From Pseudomonadota bacterium (GTDB lineage Bacteria; Pseudomonadota; Alphaproteobacteria; Rhizobiales; Afifellaceae), in the NCBI GenBank assembly GCA_023417735.1, contig JAEZEK010000307.1:1-8856 (forward strand): DNA of 8,856 nt, read 5' to 3'. The position numbers and the translations under genes are program-made. Every line of letters begins with the position of its first letter. Position 1 is the first letter of the stretch. The notes beneath the pieces were generated by a model. The model was not told where the DNA came from, ran no database searches, and saw nothing but the letters and a program-made list of their open reading frames with translations. Of the stretch, positions 6,607 through 8,856 are shown one piece after another.

Positions 6607-6797
6607 GTCGGCTCTCTTGCGTCGGCTCAGCATAGAACCGGCAGGGCGGCGGCACCACGCCCGATCGCCGCCGCAAGCCACGGTTCCGAGGCGATTGGCA
6701 CGATCGGACCGATACCGGCCGATACCGCTCTGCCGCTGAAGCCGTGCGGAGGCCATGTTCCGTACGCCCCGGACCGGGGGCACGAGGAGACATTGCC
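6607..6797. promoter_or_regulatory. Divergent intergenic region with repeated candidate operator sites
   Basis: This 191-bp region must hold the promoters of the regulator (minus) and the methyltransferase (plus). It contains the tandem repeat CCGATACCG at 6709-6717 and 6719-6727, a period of 10 bp or one helical turn, and the 11-bp palindrome ATCGGACCGAT at 6703-6713 that overlaps the first copy. On the plus strand TTGGCA (6695-6700) could serve as a -35, but no good -10 lies at the right distance. On the minus strand TATGCT (6634-6629) is a possible -10 for the regulator, without a good -35. GAGGAGA at 6784-6790 is the methyltransferase ribosome binding site. Confidence 0.4.
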
Positions 6798-7892
6798 ATG
6801 CACGACGTTCAGACCGCAGAGAGAACCCAGCCCGCAGCACTCGACCCGGCGAAGATCGACGAATGCGTCACACGCGCCGTCGTCGACCTTTCCGCCGGCT
6901 ATGGCGGCGTCATGATCAGCCTCGGCAACCGCCTCGGCCTCTACAAGGCCATGGCGGGCGCCGGCCCGCTCAGTTCGCGGGAGATTGCGCGCCGCGCCGG
7001 CTGCGCGGAGCGCTACGTGCGCGAGTGGCTCAACGCCCAGGTCGCCGGCGGCTACCTGCTCTTCCACGCCATCAGCGAGACCTACGAGCTGACGCCGGAG
7101 CAGGCCTTCGTGCTGGCCGACGAGGACAGCCCGGCCTTCATCCCGAACGGCTGGTCGACCGTCGCGTCGATGTGGTCGGACGAGACGAAGGCGGTCGAGG
7201 CGTTCCGGACGGGCAAGGGCATCGCCTGGGGCGACCATGACGGGCGCCTCTTCTGCGGCGTCGCCGCCTTCTACCGGAACGCCTATCGCGGCAGCCTCGT
7301 CCAGGAATGGCTGCCGGCGCTGGACGGCGTCGTGGAAAAGCTGAAGGCGGGGGCGGTGGTCGCCGATATCGGCTGCGGCCACGGCCATTCCACCGCGCTG
7401 ATGGCGGAATCCTTTCCCGGCTCGCGCTTCTACGGCTTCGACACGCATCCCGACTCGATCGCCGAGGCGGAGCGGATCGCGGCGGCGGCTGGCGTCGCGG
7501 CGCGGACGCGCTTCGCCACCGCCCGCGCCGACGACTATCCGGGCAGGGGCTACGATCTGATCTGCTTCTTCGACTGCCTGCACGACATGGGCGATCCGCT
7601 CTCGGCCGCCCGCCATGCGGCGCAGGCGCTCGCGCCTGACGGTACGGTGATGCTGGTCGAGCCGTTCGCGAACGACCGGGTCGAGGACAACATCTCGCCG
7701 GTCGCCCGGCTCTATTATTCCGCCTCCACAACGATCTGCTGCGCCCATGCCATCTCCGAAGGCGGCCACCTGGTGCTCGGCGCGCAAGCCGGCGAGGCGC
7801 GGCTCGCGGACGTGTTCCGGAAAGCGGGCTTCACGCGTTTCCGCCGGGCGGCCGAGACGCCCTTCAACCTCGTGCTCGAGGCGCGGCTCTGA
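6798..7892 (+). CDS. Class I SAM-dependent methyltransferase with N-terminal winged-helix domain
   Basis: Predicted cytoplasmic methyltransferase of 364 residues; substrate unknown. Residues about 20-110 form a winged-helix/dimerisation domain (GNRLGLYKAM, SSREIARRAGCAERYVREWL, GGYLL, then TYELTPEQAFVLADE) as in Rv2258c-like and O-methyltransferase proteins. The Rossmann domain begins near 185: motif I VVADIGCGHGHSTALM (187-202), acidic end of strand 2 at D215 (GFDTHPD), FFDCLHDMGDP (257-267) after strand 4, and the strand 5 block GTVMLVEPF (282-290). The C-terminal block (ARLYYSASTTICCAH, LGAQAGEARL, GFTRFRRAAETPFNLVLEAR) is one I associate with a common family of uncharacterised bacterial methyltransferases. 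The ATG at 6798 has GAGGAGA seven bases upstream. It is divergent from the GlxA-type regulator and 68 bp before the sigma factor gene on the same strand, so co-transcription with the latter is possible. Confidence 0.92.
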   Translation: MHDVQTAERTQPAALDPAKIDECVTRAVVDLSAGYGGVMISLGNRLGLYKAMAGAGPLSSREIARRAGCAERYVREWLNAQVAGGYLLFHAISETYELTPEQAFVLADEDSPAFIPNGWSTVASMWSDETKAVEAFRTGKGIAWGDHDGRLFCGVAAFYRNAYRGSLVQEWLPALDGVVEKLKAGAVVADIGCGHGHSTALMAESFPGSRFYGFDTHPDSIAEAERIAAAAGVAARTRFATARADDYPGRGYDLICFFDCLHDMGDPLSAARHAAQALAPDGTVMLVEPFANDRVEDNISPVARLYYSASTTICCAHAISEGGHLVLGAQAGEARLADVFRKAGFTRFRRAAETPFNLVLEARL

Positions 7893-7920
7893 ACCGGAAG
7901 CGCCGACCGGCCGGCCGATG

Positions 7921-7948
7921 GAGCGTTGACGTTTGCGCGCTGACGCTC
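7921..7948. repeat. Inverted repeat between the methyltransferase and sigma factor genes
   Basis: GAGCGT at 7921-7926 is the reverse complement of ACGCTC at 7943-7948, with a 16-base spacer that contains the palindrome GCGCGC (7935-7940). TGACG also occurs twice, at 7927-7931 and 7941-7945. TTGACG at 7926-7931 resembles a -35 element, but no convincing -10 follows. It could be an operator or promoter for the sigma factor gene, or chance in a GC-rich gap. Confidence 0.25.
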
Positions 7949-7960
7949 TTCTGAGGAGCG

Positions 7961-8856
7961 ATGGCCAATACCGACACCCGCCGTGCGATCGAAACGGTGT
8001 TCCGGATCGAACGGGCGAGGCTCATCGGAGGCCTCGCCCGCTTCGTGCGTGACGTGGACCACGCCGAGGAACTCGCGCAGGACGCCCTCGTCACCGCGCT
8101 CTCCGAATGGCCGAGCACCGGCGTTCCGGGCAATCCCGGCGCTTGGCTGATGGCGGCCGCCAAGCGTCGGGCGATCGACGGCTTCCGGCGCGAGAGAATG
8201 CGCGCTGCCAAGCATGCCGAGATCGGCCGCGCGCTCGAGGAGGAGACGAGCGCCGACATGGAAGCGGTCGAGGCTGCGCTCGACGACGATCTCGGCGACG
8301 AACTGCTCGGGCTCGTCTTCGCCGCCTGCCACCCGATCCTCTCGCGCGAGGCGCGCGCGGCGCTGACGCTCCGCCTGGTCGCCGGGCTGACGACCGACGA
8401 GATCGCCCGCGCGTTCCTGGCGAGCGAGGCGACCATCGCCCAGCGCATCGTCCGGGCCAAGAGGACGCTGCGCGATGCCGGCCTTGCCTTCGAGGTGCCG
8501 CGCGGCGCCGACCGCGCCGCCCGCCTCGCCTCGGTCCTCGAAATCGTCTACCTGATCTTCAACGAGGGCTATGCCGCGACCGCGGGCGAGGACCTGATCC
8601 GCCCGACCCTGTGCTTCGAGGCGATGCGCCTCGGCCGCATCCTCGCCGGCCTGATGCCGGAGGATCCGGAGGTCTTCGGGCTGCTCGCCCTCATGGAGAT
8701 CCAGGCGTCGCGGCTCGCCGCCCGGACCGCACCCGACGGCTCGCTCGTCCCGATCACCGAGCAGGACCGCACCCGCTGGGACCGGCTGCTCATCCGGCGC
8801 GGCCTCGCAGCGCTCGCCCGTTCGGAGGCGCTCGGCGGCGCGGACCGACCCTATGC
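7961..8856 (+). CDS. ECF RNA polymerase sigma factor with extended C-terminal domain (ECF42-like; 3' end beyond the window)
   Basis: Alternative sigma factor; 298 codons are visible and the frame is open at the right edge. Proteins of this type have about 400 residues, so roughly a quarter is missing. Region 2 spans about 10-80, with DHAEELAQDALVTAL and PGAWLMAAAKRRAIDGFRRE for core binding and -10 recognition. Region 4 spans about 112-175, with the helix-turn-helix AGLTTDEIARAFLASEATIA (141-160) followed by QRIVRAKRTLRDAG. From about 182 comes the extension typical of ECF42/DUF6596 proteins: SVLEIVYLIFNEGYAAT, LCFEAMRLGRILAGLMPEDPE, LLALMEIQASRLAART and DRTRWDRLLI. No anti-sigma factor is visible; in this group the extension itself is thought to control activity, and the partner gene usually encodes a DGPF/YCII protein, which is not present on the left side. 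The ATG at 7961 has GAGGAG only two to three bases upstream, a short but usable spacing. Confidence 0.93.
   Translation, partial: MANTDTRRAIETVFRIERARLIGGLARFVRDVDHAEELAQDALVTALSEWPSTGVPGNPGAWLMAAAKRRAIDGFRRERMRAAKHAEIGRALEEETSADMEAVEAALDDDLGDELLGLVFAACHPILSREARAALTLRLVAGLTTDEIARAFLASEATIAQRIVRAKRTLRDAGLAFEVPRGADRAARLASVLEIVYLIFNEGYAATAGEDLIRPTLCFEAMRLGRILAGLMPEDPEVFGLLALMEIQASRLAARTAPDGSLVPITEQDRTRWDRLLIRRGLAALARSEALGGADRPY

Noticed and set aside
5203..6915. A 570-codon plus-strand frame spanning the coxB leader, the regulator gene and the methyltransferase start
   Set aside because: It crosses three well-supported gene boundaries and is antisense to the AraC helix-turn-helix; its composition is that of a shadow frame.
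6627..7787. A 386-codon minus-strand frame opposite the methyltransferase
   Set aside because: The plus strand encodes all methyltransferase motifs with a good ribosome binding site; the minus frame is its mirror.

Overview
The window is GC-rich chromosomal DNA. Its gene families (a lipoprotein-type caa3 subunit II, a fused oxidase subunit I/III, a GlxA-type regulator and an ECF sigma factor with a DUF6596-like tail) fit an alphaproteobacterium, probably Hyphomicrobiales. That placement is an impression from protein style and composition, not a phylogenetic result. No tRNA, rRNA, CRISPR array, insertion sequence or phage feature was seen.

Left two thirds (1-5369, mostly minus strand): an alternative aa3/caa3-type terminal oxidase cluster. 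In transcription order it holds coxB (subunit II with a CuA centre and a C-terminal cytochrome c domain, predicted lipoprotein), coxA (subunit I fused to a divergent subunit III) and a three-helix membrane protein of unknown function. The three are coupled by ATGA and TGATG stop/start overlaps, so they form one operon. A membrane-anchored triheme cytochrome c follows on the same strand and runs off the left edge; it is a plausible electron donor. Between the three-helix gene and the cytochrome gene, a 95-codon gene of unknown function (1217-1504) lies on the opposite strand with a strong ribosome binding site. Electrons would pass from the triheme cytochrome (or another periplasmic donor) to the heme c and CuA of CoxB, then to heme a and the heme a3/CuB centre of CoxA. 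All redox ligands are present, but the usual K-channel lysine is glutamine, two D-channel asparagines are replaced, and the subunit III glutamate of helix III is absent.

Middle (5370-6797): a 190-bp leader between the regulator gene and coxB carries nested perfect inverted repeats around a candidate promoter. Upstream of it, on the minus strand, lies a GlxA/FtrA-type regulator (DJ-1/PfpI-like domain plus AraC helix-turn-helix). A divergent intergenic region with a tandem 9-bp repeat and an 11-bp palindrome separates this regulator from the plus-strand genes.

Right (6798-8856, plus strand): a class I SAM-dependent methyltransferase with an N-terminal winged-helix domain, then, 68 bp on, an ECF sigma factor with an extended C-terminal domain (ECF42-like) that runs off the right edge. 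The oxidase cluster and the regulator/methyltransferase/sigma group are probably two separate functional units side by side. I see no wholly new system. The most unusual signals are the altered proton-channel residues in CoxA, the degenerate subunit III domain, the nested palindromes before coxB and the small unknown gene inside the oxidase locus.
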